NCBI RefSeq assembly: GCF_036850765.1
Contig: NC_089493.1
Location: 189,257,140-189,321,139 of the forward strand
Direction of reading: 5' to 3'
Length of the DNA stretch: 64,000 nucleotides
From: Saccopteryx bilineata
Lineage: Eukaryota > Chordata > Mammalia > Chiroptera > Emballonuridae
Shown here one piece after another: positions 25,382 through 37,905 of the stretch. Made by a program: the position numbers and the translations under genes. Each line of letters starts with the position of its first letter. Position 1 is the first letter of the stretch. The notes under the pieces were generated by a model. That model searched no databases. It had not been told where the DNA came from and was given only the letters and a program-made list of their open reading frames with translations.

Positions 25382-25965
25382 TTCTGTTTTTGGAGGAGAT
25401 TCCTCTGTGCAGAGTATCTTTATTTTTATGGCTAATTACTTCCCTAGGAGGCGTGCTAAGCGCTCTGCTGGTTAGTGATAAATATTAAAGCTACTCCTAT
25501 CTACTCCAGATCGGAACCTGCAGCATACAGAACTTGATCGCTTTTTGTTTGTTTGGTTGGTTGGCCATTTTGGGTCGTCAAGGGATGGGAGTCCTGCCCC
25601 AGGCTCTCTGTCCTGCTTTGGGAATTCTCAGCGTTTCTAACCCAGGCCGTGGGTCCGAGCAGGCACGCAGGTCGAGCAAGTGAGCAGGACCCCGGGGCAG
25701 CTGCAGTGGACCCATCTCTTATAAACCTCATGAGTAGGAAACACCAGAGAGCTCTCTTCCAAAGTGAGCTGAAGGAGTCAAATCATCTGTCAATCTGGGA
25801 ACACTCTACCTTTAAAAAAAAAAAACAAAAAAAAAAAAAACGATTTCAGTTTAAAGCGCTAGATAGAGATACAAACACAAAGGTAGATACAGAAGCCGGG
25901 AGCAGCCTTTCAACCTGGGCTCCTCGGTGAGAGAGCGAAGCCCTGGTGTTTTTTTACCTGCTAGT

Positions 25966-26150
25966 AGTTCTGAAACGTTAGCCTGCAGCAAAACCACCTA
26001 GAGGGTTTGATGAAACACGGATTGCTAAGCCCCTACCCCCCAGAATTTCTTATTCCGGGCCTCTAGGGTGGGATGCCGGAATTTGAATTTCAAGTACATT
26101 TCCAGGTGACGCCCCATGCAGGTTCATTCTGAGAACCACTCTCCTCAGAC
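25966..26150 (+). repeat. MER5-like hAT-Charlie element
   Basis: 'Agcaaaaccacctagagggt', 'ttgatgaaacacggattgct', 'ttccaggtgacgccccatgc' and 'attctgagaaccact' follow MER5 order. Confidence 0.7.
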
Positions 26151-27099
26151 ATCCATTATACGGACTGAATTAACCGCTCTCCTATGCATCTGAGTGATAC
26201 GAAGCTAAGTGCCTTCCGTGGGCAACTTGAGAAAATTTTCACTCAAATGTTTTCTGCCGTCGGTGGTGCTTAGATGAGAAAACCCCATTGGAAAGAGCTG
26301 CATTGCAAGTATCCCACAAAAACAACGTATGCGGCTTTTCTACCTTCTTACCCTCCGTCACTTTCAAAGCCTCCCAACGCCCCCGGCCGAGGGACCACTA
26401 GCTTCACCTGCCACAGCCCCTGCAGAAGAAGCAGAAATGGTTCAGACAGATGTGCTGGCAGGCAGGGTGGCTGCCTTTTTAATCGTGAGAGAGCCACAGG
26501 TGAACTGCTCACCCCAATTTGAAAAAGCAGCGGCTCAAAGAAATATTTTTGCTTACAGAAGACAAATACCAGCTCATTAAAGTCTGGGAATACACACAAC
26601 ATGTGCACCGAGTGACAGGCAAATAATATTTAATTATCACCACCAAGACAGAGGTGTGAGATTTAGCTCGTCACAGCCAGGGGGGTAGGAGAAAGGGTGC
26701 AGATTCCCGCTAAAAGTGGGAGCCGCGAGGTGGGGAGGTGTTGTGAGACCGTCTGCCCTGGAAAGACAGCCCCTACTCCTTCCCCACACCCCTTTACCAC
26801 CCTGAACTGAAGCGCCCCAGCGCTCTGTCTATACAAAGCCCAGTTCCTATCAGTTCAAGCCCGCCTGGCAGTCTGCCTGCCGTTCCCACAGACTCGTGGC
26901 AGACGCCCTCTCTTCGGTCTGTGGGCGGAGCCCGGAGGTAGAGGGCGGGTAGGAGAAAGCCCTTCCTGAGCCGAGCTTGTCCACCAGTCACCATTGCGTT
27001 ATGTCCCTTCCTAGGGTGCTAGGAGCTTCGTTCCACTCTGTTCTGCTTCGACACAGAAATGAGACTGCTCCTGCCACTTCCTTGTTTTCTGAATCGGCG

Positions 27100-27345
27100 A
27101 CACTAATAACATGGTGAAGAGCCCAGAATCAGGAGTCAGTCTTCATGTCCCACTCCTGCACGTCACTGTAACGTCACTGTACTCCTCAAAGTCTCGGTTT
27201 TCTTGTCTGTAGGTAGGCTTGAGGATGCCGCCTCCTTAAGCAGGCAGGGGTGACATCACAGCGAGAAGATGCATGCCATACGTTTCTCAAGGCGCCTGGC
27301 TCACTCGATGCCCTCAGGTGTCGGCCTCTGCTAGCAGGAACGTTA
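27100..27345 (+). repeat. MIR-like SINE fragment
   Basis: 'Aagagcccagaatcaggagt' and 'ctcaaagtctcggttttctt' followed by 'gtctgtaggtaggcttgagg' fit diverged MIR in sense orientation. Confidence 0.5.
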
Positions 27346-27872
27346 TTAAGCTATGGTGTTATATTCTAGAACAAATGCTGAACCCACCACATAACCCACA
27401 GTGCTTAACCACTTGGCTTTAACCAGTTCCCATCAACCTTCGGGATTGTACAACCACACTGGAGAGAGAGCTGGTTTAAAAGTTCAATTTATTATCAGAT
27501 ATGGGATCCAGGAATCTGCATTTTGACTAACCACCCCGGAGAATTCTGACGTAGGTGGTCTGCAGACCATGTTTTGAGGAAAATGTGTTTAAACAATGGT
27601 TCCCCTGAGTGGGCTGACCCAGCTCAATATCATAGTGCCTATGCCCGAAATGCCTACCCCTAGAATTCCCAGGATGCAGAGGAGTGAAGTGAGAAGAGGG
27701 GAATTTTATTTCAAGGAGAAATGGGTTATTGAGAACACTGTGAACATATTTTCATGTTTACTTCCTGAGTGAGCGACTTGAGTGTATTTTAGAAGTGATC
27801 TGCATTCCTAATTGGAGAGGTGAATGATGTTTTCAAATTTAAAAAGCATTTAACTCTCTGTCCTTAGGTGTG

Positions 27873-28425
27873 AATCCACCCATCCTCCCATTCCTGATCC
27901 ATCCATCCTTTATCCATCCATCCTTCCTTCATCCATGCTTCCTTCATCCATGCTTCCTTCATCCTTCATTTTTCCATCCATCCATCCTTCATCTTCCTAT
28001 CCTTCCTTCACCCATCAATCCATCCATTCATCCATCCTTCATCCATCCATCCATCCATCCATCCTTCATCTTCCCGTCCTTCCTTCACCTATCCATCATC
28101 CTTCCTTCATCCATCCATCCTTCCTTCATCTAGCCTTCATCATCCATCCATCTTCATCTGCCCATCCTTCCTTCACCTATCCATCCTTCCTCCACCTATC
28201 CATCCTTCCTCCATCCATCCTTCCTTCACCTATCCATCCTTCCTCCATCCATCCATCCATCCATCCATCCGTCCTTCACTTATGCATCCATCCTTCACCC
28301 ATCCATCCTTCCTTCACCCATCTTTCACATATCCTTCACCCATCCTTCACCCATTCCTACCCATCCATCCTTCACCCATTCATTCTTCCGTCATTCATCC
28401 ATCCATTCATCCATCCATTAGCTAT
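27873..28425. repeat. (ATCC)n-type tetranucleotide array
   Basis: About 550 bp of CATC, CTTC and ATCC tetramers lie next to the tail of an antisense L2 fragment that follows. The open frames it creates (Ile/His/Pro/Ser) are not genes. Confidence 0.92.
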
Positions 28426-28429
28426 TTAT

Positions 28430-28560
28430 TCATAGTTTAGCAAACATTTGTTGAGTTTACTAAGTGTTAGACATTGGAAATAGGCCTTTGGTAATACTAA
28501 GACAAATATGACACATATCTGCAAAAAGCTCACAGCCATCCAAAAGAGAGGATGTATAAA
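28430..28560 (-). repeat. L2-like 3' end, antisense
   Basis: 'Tagcaaacatttgttgagtt' and 'tactaagtgttagacattgg' match the reversed L2 terminus. The ATCC array sits exactly where the L2 tail repeat would be. Confidence 0.55.
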
Positions 28561-28615
28561 CGTGCTGTTATTATTCTTGTTGAAATCCTATGTGTGAGGC
28601 ACGATGGGAGTGAAA

Positions 28616-28862
28616 TACAGTGGTACCTTGAGATACGAACAGACCAACATACGAATATTTTAAGATACAAGATGTGACTTGGTCCCTATTTTTGTTCGAG
28701 ATCCGAACAAAAAATTCTGAGATACGTGTTGTGATTCGGGAAGCTGCCGCTAGTTGGCACGTTGACACACGGGTCCAGTATCAGCAGTTTGATATACGAG
28801 TTGACTGACTTACAAGCTCGGTTACAGAATGAATTAAATTCGTATCTCAAGGTACCACTGTA
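28616..28862. mobile_element. Tc1/mariner-superfamily miniature element, complete
   Basis: The 243-bp element (28618-28860) is flanked by TA on both sides and has perfect 22-bp terminal inverted repeats starting CAGTGGTACCTTGAGATACG. There is no coding capacity. The TA duplication and TIR length fit a pogo/Tigger-like or mariner-derived non-autonomous family. Confidence 0.85.
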
Positions 28863-29913
28863 CCTTAATTTCAGTAGGACTGTAAGGAAGCAAGTATGGA
28901 GGGGGAGTGTTGGCCTCAGGGCATGAGAGAGAGCCCATCACAGTGTTGAGCCCAGGGTCTTCAGCCTGTCTCTCTGGAAGGCCCTCAGAATCACAGATCT
29001 GTATAATCAGTGATCCCTGGTGAGGACCCTTCTGTCCACCAGCAGGTTCCACATTTCTCTCCCTAAACTAAGGACTCCACTCAGGTTGCTCTTCAGAACT
29101 GCATTTCCCAGCCCACCTCCATCTGGGAGGCGTGGTTCCTTGTTTTGCTCCAAAGGAAGCCGCCTTGGATTGAGATGCAGATGCTGGCCTGAGCTCCAGG
29201 CACTCTGGCCAGGTCTCCGTGAGCAGGAATACCACTGGAGTCTGTCCAGCGCACTTGGAACAGATGAATCCCTCCCCTCGCCCACTGCCTCCTCCCTGCC
29301 CTCCCCACCCCATAACCAACCAGATTGGTTTGACATGACTCAGGGATGCTATTCCGGCATTTATCTCAGTTGTTAATTAATAACTCACCTTGTCTGTGCC
29401 TCGAGCAGAGCCAAGCTCAGGACTTCAGGGACTGTGGAAGAGTTATGGCTCTCAAGTCCAGACGTCTCATTCCCTCGTCCAATGAGAGATAAAGCTTGGT
29501 GGGCCCATTGTAAATGCCTTGATTAATGTGTGCAAATCATGTTGATGGATTGGTTGGGTGGGGGAACAGCTTAAAAGCACAACATTGCTCTATTAATTGG
29601 GTTGGATTGAGGATTCCCTTTGCAGTCCAAAGACCTTGTGGCAAATGTAGCTGGAGCTATAAACAGAGTCCCCAATTAGCAACCAGAGAGGAAAGCAATG
29701 TATCTAATGCTTCGGAAGAGAACTTGGCCTTGGGGCCTCTGCCGGCTGGCCAGGCGCTGGTCTCCATTCTTTGAGAGAGAGGCAGAATGAGCTCCGCCTG
29801 AAACCCTAGTGGCCCACGTGGCAACAGGCTGCTGAAAGCTTTCTGGATCTTTCCATTGAAAAAAAATCTTTGACTTTCTGGCCATATCTGAATAGAGAAC
29901 CTTCTGTTTAAGA

Positions 29914-30319
29914 AACTAAGGGCTGCCTGACCAGGCGGTGGCGCAGTGGATAGACCGTCGAACTGGGATGTGGAGGACCCAGGTTCGAGACCCCGAGGAT
30001 GCCTGCTCGAGCGCGGGCTCATCTGGTTTGAGCAAAGATCATCAGCTTGGACCCAAGGTCACTGGCTTGAGCAAGGGGTCACTCACTCTGCTGTAGCCCC
30101 CCCCCCAGTCAAGGCACATATGAGAAAGCAATCAATGAACAACTAAGGTGTCACAACAAAAAACTGATCATTGATGCTTCTCATCTCTCTCTGTTCCTGT
30201 CTGTCTGTCCCTATCTATCCCTCTCTCTGACCTCTAATTCTCTCTCTGTCTCTGTAAAAGAGAAAGGAAAGGAAAGGAAAGGAAAGGGGAAAGGGGAAAG
30301 GGAAAGGAACTAAGGGCTG
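29914..30319 (+). mobile_element. Rhin-1-like SINE, full length, with target duplication
   Basis: Identical AACTAAGGGCTG repeats at 29914-29925 and 30308-30319 flank a SINE starting CCTGACCAGGCGGTGGCGCA. It has a 'ggttcgagaccccgagg' B-box, 'gagaaagcaatcaatgaaca', a TCTCTG-rich 3' part and a (GGAAA)n tail. It is the best reference copy of this family in the window. Confidence 0.92.
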
Positions 30320-31742
30320 GAGTTCAGTTTTCCTTTATTCTTTTTTTTTCTCCTTCATCATTTATCATTGCTATACCCTCCTCGACACCTCCCCCCAGTT
30401 TTCTTTCATTCTCTGGAGATTTAAAAATATGTAGAATCCATTTTCTTTGCATATGAAGACTATAACCAGTAGGTTTTTGAGGGCTTACCTGCACCGAACA
30501 CAGTGCCAAGCTTAATACGCAGGGGGGTGATGGGAACGGGCAGTCGGTGGGTCTCTGTGCGGCTGCTCTGCCTCCGCCCTCTCTTCCTCCCACGGCAGCA
30601 GGGGGGGGGGGGGACGTTCACACTGTAAATCGGATCATGCTGCGCCCTCCAAGGGTTTCTCATGGAGTTAGAGCCAAACTCAAACGTTTCCCCTCAGCCT
30701 AGAGGGCCTTCCGCGAGGCATCCTCTGCCCTCCCCCTCACCTGTCCCCACCGCCCTCTGCAGCAGCTGTGAGCATCCTCTCTGGCCAGCCTCCTGCTGCT
30801 CTTAGTGCCGAGGAGGAGAAGGGGGTATGACCGGCTCCTTCTGGTCATTCTCAGTTCTCAGTTCCAGTTCCCGCTCCCCAAAGAGGCCTGTCTTGGCCTA
30901 TAAAGTCCTTCTGTGTCTCTCTCCCATCACAGCAACGACACACTCCTAACTTAGTCCCTCTGTCTCTCTCCTGTGCTGTCTGTTCCTTCGCGCCAGACGT
31001 CAGTTCCGGGAGTCTAGCTCGCTGTAGGTTTTACAGCTCACAGGAAGGGATGCAGAGGCTCAGGAAGGCAACGCGCAGACTAGGTTTTCAGCTCACCACG
31101 GTGGTATACACACTGTGTGTCTCCCTGAGAGCAGCTGCCTGTTTCTCTAAGCCATTCATGAAATTTGGGAGCTGTTTCCGAAGAAGGTTCCAACAAGTTT
31201 AGAATCGATGTTGTTGCAAAGAGGCCTTGAGGGGGTAGGGGGGATCACCTCAAAGATAAGACAGAAAACCTTTCCCCAATAAACTTACCTGACCACGGAA
31301 TTTTTTTTTTAAAGTAAAGCGTGTTTAAAGTTTGTGAGTTGACCTAACATCACGCCTTCCGTTTTTATTAATCCAGTCTTTAGTAGTGTAAATGGTTAGT
31401 AAGGGTCTCTTAAGGGAGTATATTTCTTCCCTGATTAGATAAGAAATCAAATAGTCATCATAAAATTATAATCAATGTGTATCATCTACACCCCCAAAAA
31501 AAAATCTTAATAATTTAAATCATTATGGGCTTATTTTAAGGAGTTAAAGGATCAACACACAGACTTTGGTGGCGAAGAGATGACATTCATATCATCGCTG
31601 TGTTTGCCTTGGCCAGAGACACTGCCTTGATGTTGAAAAGTACCCTCTTGGTTTCTGTCAGACCAGCCCTTGAATGAAGGCTCAAGGGCCTTGGTGCCAT
31701 GATTAGCTCTGTTGCTCCCACAGTCCTCTCCTGGGTCCAAAT

Positions 31743-31966
31743 CAGTGGTTCTCTTCCAAGGGCATTTTTGCCCTCCAGGGGACGTTGGCAATGAATGACG
31801 GGAGGTATTTTACGAGTCACTATGGGGGTGCCAGGGGAAGTGCTACTGGCGTCTAGTAGCTGGAGGCCTCGGACACTGCTAAGTATCTTAACGCGCACAG
31901 CACAGCCCCCCAGCCAGGAATGATAGAGCCCAAAGTGCCAGTGACACCGAGGCTGAGAAACCTGGG
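31743..31966 (-). repeat. MER20-like hAT-Charlie element, antisense
   Basis: 'Cagtggttctcttccaaggg', 'gacgttggcaatgaatgacg' and 'caccgaggctgagaaacctg' match the reverse of the element at 19.7 kb. Confidence 0.65.
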
Positions 31967-32159
31967 GCTGACGTGGACACTTTCCAGGAACACACGTGAA
32001 GGGTTTGGGTGGCCCCAGAATAGGGAGTGTCCTCTGACTTGACATCAAAGGACGTGAGGTCAAAAGCCTGATGCATGCACCACTTCCTAGGGGCCAGGCC
32101 TGTGCTGAGACCATCCCCACAGTGCTCAAATAAATCATGACCGTGGCCCACAAAGACCC

Positions 32160-32300
32160 TCAGAGCCTCTGTGATCCTTTACGTAAAAGCAGAAATGAAG
32201 GTCCAGAGAGGTGAAGTGGCTTACCCAGATTCCGCAGCTGAACCGTAGACATGCCAGGAGTTAGAACCCAGGTCAAGCACCCCCCCACCCCCGGTGGGCT
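32160..32300 (-). repeat. MIR-like SINE fragment, antisense
   Basis: 'Ggtccagagaggtgaagtgg', 'cttacccagattccgcagct' and 'gagttagaacccaggtcaag' match reversed MIR. Confidence 0.6.
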
Positions 32301-33000
32301 GCTCACGGTGCTTGAGTGTCAGCCCGGGATCAGAGCACGGCCCACCAGAGTGCTCAACGCCCTCAGCCCCTCGCAAAACACAAATCCTGCCGCATTCTGA
32401 AAAATAGCATTGGCATGAGCATTTTATCCCCGTTTTGAGTAATGCACTTTTGCCACAAAGTGCTTATGCATGGGGATGTCGGGGGGGGTTCGCTGGAGCA
32501 GTTGGGCTTTAAATCGCCAGGCGTTCTCCACAGCACAGCAGGAACAGCTGCCCAGGGCCCGACTGGGGAAAAGTCCTTCGACTTTTCGTCTTCTCAGCCA
32601 AGAGCTCTGGGGGATTGGAGAGGAGCCAGCACAGTGTGGCCAAATGTTTCCAAAGAAAACAGTGAGGTATCCCCCAACGCTCTGCGCTGCCTCTCCCGCA
32701 CTCACCGCAGAGACCGAACTTTTCCACGGGACTGTCTCCCTTGTCCAGTCCTCGAGCTATGTCATCATCGGTCTGCCCACCCCGCTGACTGGAGCTCTCT
32801 GGCCACACACACCAAGGGACACGACCTCTTCCATTTATGATATCATGAAGTCCACCAGGAGGTCAGATGCAGAAAGGCCAAAATATAGAGTCCCCAGCAG
32901 ACTACAACTCCCAGAGAGGGAAAGTGACTTCTTCAAGGCCAAATAGCAGAGCAGGACCGATCTGGGCTGGAGGCCTGGTTTCCTGGCTCTAAATCTAATA

Positions 33001-33251
33001 CCGTGGTACCTTGAGATACGAATTTAATTCATTCTTTAACAGAGCTTGTAAGAGCTCATAAGTCAGTGAACTCGTATATCAAACTGCTGATACTGGACCC
33101 GTGTGCCAACACGCCAACTAGCAGCAGCTTCCCGAATCACGACTCGTATCTCAGAATTTTGCTCGGATCTCGAACAAAAATACAGACCGAGTCGCAGCTC
33201 GTATCTTAAAAAATGTGTATGTTGGTCTGTTCGTCTCTCGGGGTACCACTG
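33001..33251. mobile_element. Second copy of the 28.6-kb miniature element, opposite orientation
   Basis: The ends CCGTGGTACCTTGAGATACG and GGGTACCACTG and the interior match the reverse complement of 28618-28860, with scattered differences. The left TA is present; the right flank is TC, so one side has decayed. Confidence 0.82.
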
Positions 33252-33534
33252 TCCCCCTTTCTCCACGCCATGCCGACCCCAGAGGGACCCAGTCAGCTCC
33301 AGAGGATGGGTGCCTGGCATTACTGGTTTGATCCAAGACCTATCCCTAGCCCAGGACCTAGAGGAGGCTGAGTTGAGGCACCCGTACACCTGAGAGTGAG
33401 CACCTTCTCTGCGTGGTCACCCGGGGTGAGCCTCCCTCTGCTCACCCTCGTCCCGCCCCTGCTCAGACCTCCTGTGAGTGATGGTGAGGGCAGCAAACAG
33501 CTCCTCCCACACCAGCCACCCTCCAAAATCATGT

Positions 33535-33960
33535 GTTCGTTCAGCGAATACATGCTGAGCCTCTAGCCTGTGTGCACGAAGGAGATTCAAACAGCGCCCA
33601 CGAAGAATCCCAGGTCAGGTGGTGACATCCAGGAAACCAGCCCGACACAGCCCTGTCCTCTGGGTCCAGGGAAGCAGTAAGGCCGAGGGGTGACGGTGGC
33701 CGGGAGGAGGGGCAGGCAGGTCAGGCTGGAGTTTTGAAAGCCACAGAGGAATTAGATAAAGAAAGAGGGGAGGGCATTATGGGCAAAGAACAGGGCAAAG
33801 GCACAGAGACGAGAGAGAGCAGCGTGTATTTGGGGGCCTCCGACAAGGTGGGTGCGCGATGCTGCTGTGCCGTGCGGAGCGTAGAGCAGGATGAGGCCGG
33901 GGCAGCAGGTCTGGCCAGTGCTGTGCTGACCCGGGGACAGTCTGCCCCAGGGCTTTCCTT
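33535..33960 (-). repeat. L2-like LINE fragment, antisense
   Basis: 'Tcgttcagcgaatacatgct' and 'gagcctctagcctgtgtgca', then 'gggcaaagaacagggcaaag' and 'gcacagagacgagagagagc', match the reversed L2 3' region. Confidence 0.45.
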
Positions 33961-34402
33961 TGCCTCGGGCGCTAAAATGGCAAGCACACCTCCTTCCTCA
34001 GACGGAAGGCTGGCATATCTGCTTGAGTTATTCCTGAACACACACACGCTGACAGCAGGGAAGGAGGAGTGGCCTCCCTGTGTGTGCCGTCCCTTGCAGG
34101 GGGGCATTCCTTCCCCCTGGGGTGGGAGGAGACAGCCTGGCAGGGTGGGAAAGAGGCTTTGGAGTCAGCGAGCTCTGGGTTGGCGTCCCGGCTCGTCCCC
34201 TGTTCAGAGTCTAAAGGGATGTCCAGAGAGTCAGGGCAAGGGGAATCTCTGGAGAAGGCAGAAGACAGAAAGGGGACCCCACTGTCCCTGGAGCAAGCCT
34301 CTCCTACTCTTATCTTGCTCACAGAGCATCTAGCGCAGGGAGAGCAGAGCCAGGGGGAACATTCCAGCCCACCTTGCTCCACCCCCAGGCTTGGTGCCGC
34401 AC

Positions 34403-34767
34403 CAGTGCCATCTCTTTCTGTTTGTTTGTCTATTTGTTTCTTGGTTTGTTTGTTTTGGGAGAAAGGGGGGGGGGGGGTGACAGACAGGGACAGACAGGAA
34501 GGGAGCGAGATGAGAAGCATCAACTCATAGTTGTGACGCCTTAGTTGTTAATTGATTGCTTTCTCAGCTGCACCTTGAGCAGGGGTGGGAGCTCCAGCTG
34601 AGCTGGTGACCCCTTGCTCAAGCCAGCGACCCTGCGCTCAAGCCGGTGAGCCTGAGCTCAAGCCGGCCACCTCGCAGTTTTGAACCTGGGTCCTCAGCAT
34701 CCCAGACTGACTCTCTGTCCACTGCGCCACTGCCTGTGCAAGAGGCAGGCAGTGCCGTCTCTTCCTG
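34403..34767 (-). mobile_element. Rhin-1-like SINE, antisense, with target duplication
   Basis: Direct repeats CAGTGCCATCTCTTTCTG (34403-34420) and CAGTGCCGTCTCTTCCTG (34750-34767), with two differences, flank a minus-strand SINE. It shows 'cagtggacagagagtcagtc', 'ctcaagccggtgag' units and 'gatgcttctcatctcgctcc'. A G run of 12 lies in the 3' part. Confidence 0.85.
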
Positions 34768-34974
34768 ACGATCACCCGAGCGGTCATTCCCGGGGTCTGT
34801 CACGTGCTGCCTTTGTGCGTGTTGCCGCAATGATCTGTGGACGCGCCCTTGTCCAGCCCCTCCATTCTCCATCCTAACCACGAAGGCCATGATTTCTTAA
34901 TGACTTTCCGCCTCCACCCAGAGCATGCCACCAGCTCTGCTGGGCTGAACTGTTAGTCCTCCAGCTTCTAGTCC

Positions 34975-35575
34975 TCACAGAGCGGTCAGAAGAATCTTTG
35001 CAAAAGTCAGACCGTGTCACACCGCTTGCTCAGACCTTCCCAGGGCGTCCCACCTCCCACAGAATGGCATCCGGGTGGCACCAGGGGCCTCCCGTGCTCT
35101 GTGCGAGTGGCTCCCTGCTTCCGCTCTGATCTGATTTCTTCCCTCTGTCCCTTTTCCTCACTCAAGCCCAACATCCCCCATCTTATTGTTCCTGTCACTC
35201 ACACAGTACATTCCCATGCTGGGTGTTTGCCCCTGCTGTTCCCTCTGCCCAGAATGCTCTTCCCCCAGGTGTTTCCATGATTTGTTTCCTCATTTCATTT
35301 ACGCTTCTACTCAAACATCGCTCAGAGATGCTATGCGCCCCTCCCCCCAACTCCCATCTAAAGCAGCAGATCGCCTGCTCCATCCCTCTCCAACCCTTTG
35401 CCCTGGCTTACTTTCTTTCAAAACACTTATTTCCCTCTCAGTGTCTTTTATACGTTTATTTTTTTAATTGTCTATCTCCCCTCTCCAGTCTGGGTCCACA
35501 GCCGCAGGCTCCCAGGGTCCCTCTCTGTCTCCTCCGGCGGCGCATTATTAGATGAATTGAATGAATGGAACCTTT
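34975..35575 (+). repeat. L2 LINE fragment
   Basis: 'Gtttgcccctgctgttccct', 'ctgcccagaatgctcttccc', 'ctcaaacatcgctcagagat' and 'tgtctatctcccctctccag', with a closing 'gaattgaatgaatgga', follow the L2 3' end in sense orientation. Confidence 0.75.
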
Positions 35576-35999
35576 AGTGAGAAGTATCCAGAAGAGGAAG
35601 CAATTGTCTTTTATTCAATAGATGATTTTAGGAGGAATAAGTTTCATTTTAAAATTTAGATAGACACACGCATGCAGACAGTGACACCCGAGTCGCTGTA
35701 TACCACGGACATTATTTTATTAATGCAGAGAGAGCCCAGATGTCAGACACATTATTTCTGTTTCGGTAAGACGTGGACACATGGTTACGCAGCTTTTCAT
35801 CTCCACTGTCAGCCCCGCTCGGCCTGTCCACCCGCTTCCTCTGGGCTGATGGCAGTCCGCACTCCAGCTCGTAATCGTCCTCCCAGATGAGAGGACTGGC
35901 AGGAAGGGCCCGCCGAGCGTTGCTGCTGAGCCGACCCAGGCCTCCCAGACAGTGGCTTGCTTGGCGAGGTACGGAGCGGTCGGGAAGATCGGCAGGTCC

Positions 36000-36110
36000 G
36001 AGCCTGGTCTCCGCCACTCGTAAGCAGCTGCCCGGCCTTCTCAAGTAACGTGACCTCTCCCTGACTTGGTTTCCCCATCTATAAAGCCAGAGTGAACAGA
36101 TGGGTACCAT
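36000..36110 (+). repeat. MIR-like SINE fragment
   Basis: 'Gagcctggtctccgccactc' and 'gtaacgtgacctctccctga', then 'tttccccatctataaagcca', match MIR in sense orientation. Confidence 0.5.
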
Positions 36111-36124
36111 ACGCGAGGTGCTTT

Positions 36125-36265
36125 GGCCTGAAATATATTTAATCTTCCATAACCACCCTGTAAAGCTAGTATTATTATTCTCACTCTATTGAGGAGGACA
36201 CTGAGGCTCAGAGAGGCCAAGTAACTAGCCCAAGGCCACACAGCTAGTGTGTTGCAGACCTCCAG
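36125..36265 (-). repeat. MIR SINE, antisense
   Basis: 'Agtattattattctcactct', 'gaggctcagagaggccaagt' and 'cccaaggccacacagctagt' are a well-preserved reversed MIR core. Confidence 0.75.
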
Positions 36266-37224
36266 ATCCTGGGATCCTACTTGGCAGTACAATACTGGCC
36301 CCTACTCCACGTGAAGATTAGATGGGAAAGCCGCCAGGGAGTGCTGAGCACGGTGGCTGCATCATGGCTGTGGCCACGTTTAGGAATTAGGACTTCTGAC
36401 TTCCCCAGTCCAACAGGACGCGCGCCTGATCGCCGAGTCCGGCCCCTTCTCCCGGTTGGCCGCCTGGGCTATCTCCTTATGCAGCAGGAGGACAGGCAAT
36501 GTACCCCCTGCTCACTCCCTCAGCTCCGGGGCCGGCACCCACCTCCCCCCGAGAGGCAGAGTCTCTCCTCAAGCAGAACGTAGCTGTTCTGCCTTGCTGC
36601 TCGAGGTGGTGACAGTCCCTCTCTTTCTGAGGGGCCCATCAAGTCACCGTCTGGCACCCCACCAGGCTGCGGCGGCCTGCCACGCTGGACTTCACTGGCC
36701 GCGGCTTGCTTCTGTCTGACCTGTCAGCGGGCCCTTTGACACGGAGGTTGATGGGGGTGGGGGAGGGGTAGACCCGGGCTGCCAGAGGCCAGAAACGGTG
36801 GGCAGTGGGCGAGCATTTGGGGAAATCAGTGGCTGAGATCAGAGGCCCCTGCTCTCTGTTGTCACTGGTTTTCGTAACAGAAAAGGAGGGAGACAGCAGC
36901 CACCAAGATAGAAATAAATCCCCCGGGTACAAAACACATGGCCCTAGGCTCACAAGGGGGAGGCAGTGCCTCAGAGGCCTGTCAGGGAATGCCCAAGGTG
37001 GGAAAGCGGGATCAAGGGGATCATCATTTCTGGAGGCTCCCTCTGGTTTGGGGAGAGACAGCGGTGGGGGTGGGGCTGGAGGAATAAGGAATTTGAGAAG
37101 CGAAGCTGTTCTCTGAATCCTCGGCATTCCCCGCTCAGTGCCCGCTGTGACTGACAGGGTACCTTTACGTATAGGGCTGCGGTCACTGCAGCCTCCTAGG
37201 AAGAAGCGAAGGCAGAAGCCAAGA

Positions 37225-37400
37225 CGGCAGGCTTCAGAGGTAGACAGCCTGGGGGTGAATTATCCCCCCCTTCAGTTACTAGCTGTGTGATTGCAGGGAA
37301 GGCCCTCAACCTCTCTGAGCCTCCGTTTCTTCACCGGCAAAACAGCAATCATGGAACCCACCTCGAAGGGTTCCAGGGGATGACGGCTGGGTGAGAATGC
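37225..37400 (+). repeat. MIR-like SINE fragment
   Basis: 'Cagcctgggggtgaatt', 'agttactagctgtgtgattg', 'caacctctctgagcctccgt' and 'aacagcaatcatggaaccca' follow MIR order. Confidence 0.7.
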
Positions 37401-37764
37401 AAGGGCCAGGCTACAGCAGCACAGAGGGACGTAGGCAGCAGGAGGGTTTGGTGGAGGGTGAGTCGGCCCAGTGGTGACCCTGCCTGAGTCAGAAGCAGGA
37501 GCTGGGGCGGAGGACCGGCTACAACATTCGGCATCCCAGTTTTCCAAAGAGCAAACCCACCCTGCAGCGTGCGCTGAAATTGCTCCTCTCCCGTGTGACA
37601 CAGGCCTGCCTTAGAGAGAAGAGGTGGGCTCAGGCACCAAGCGTGGCGCACTTTCGGGCACGACGGCTCCTGGGTGGTGGCCATTCAGAACGTTTCAGAG
37701 CGACAGGCCTTACATGGCAGCGTCACGCAGGACCTGGCTCCCGAGTGCCCGGCCCCACCATGTA

Positions 37765-37905
37765 GAAGCTGTGTGTGGTCTTAGGCGAGTTGTTTAATCT
37801 CTCTCACAGTGGCCCGTTTCTCTTCTGTAAACAAAGGTGCTAATGAGGCCTGGAATGCTGGTGGCGATTTAGTGAGGGGAGGCACGCTTGCCAGCTCCTG
37901 GCACC
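37765..37905 (+). repeat. MIR-like SINE fragment
   Basis: 'Gtgtgtggtcttaggcgagt', 'tgtttaatctctctcacagt' and 'tcttctgtaaacaaaggtgc' fit MIR in sense orientation. Confidence 0.6.

Noticed and set aside
27870..28435. Open frames rich in Pro, Ser, Ile and His
   Set aside because: They are translations of the ATCC array.
29926..30020. tRNA-like A- and B-box sequences in SINE heads (also at 52.55, 56.02, 58.95 and 61.92 kb)
   Set aside because: They are embedded in SINEs with target duplications and cannot form a proper cloverleaf, so they are not tRNA genes.
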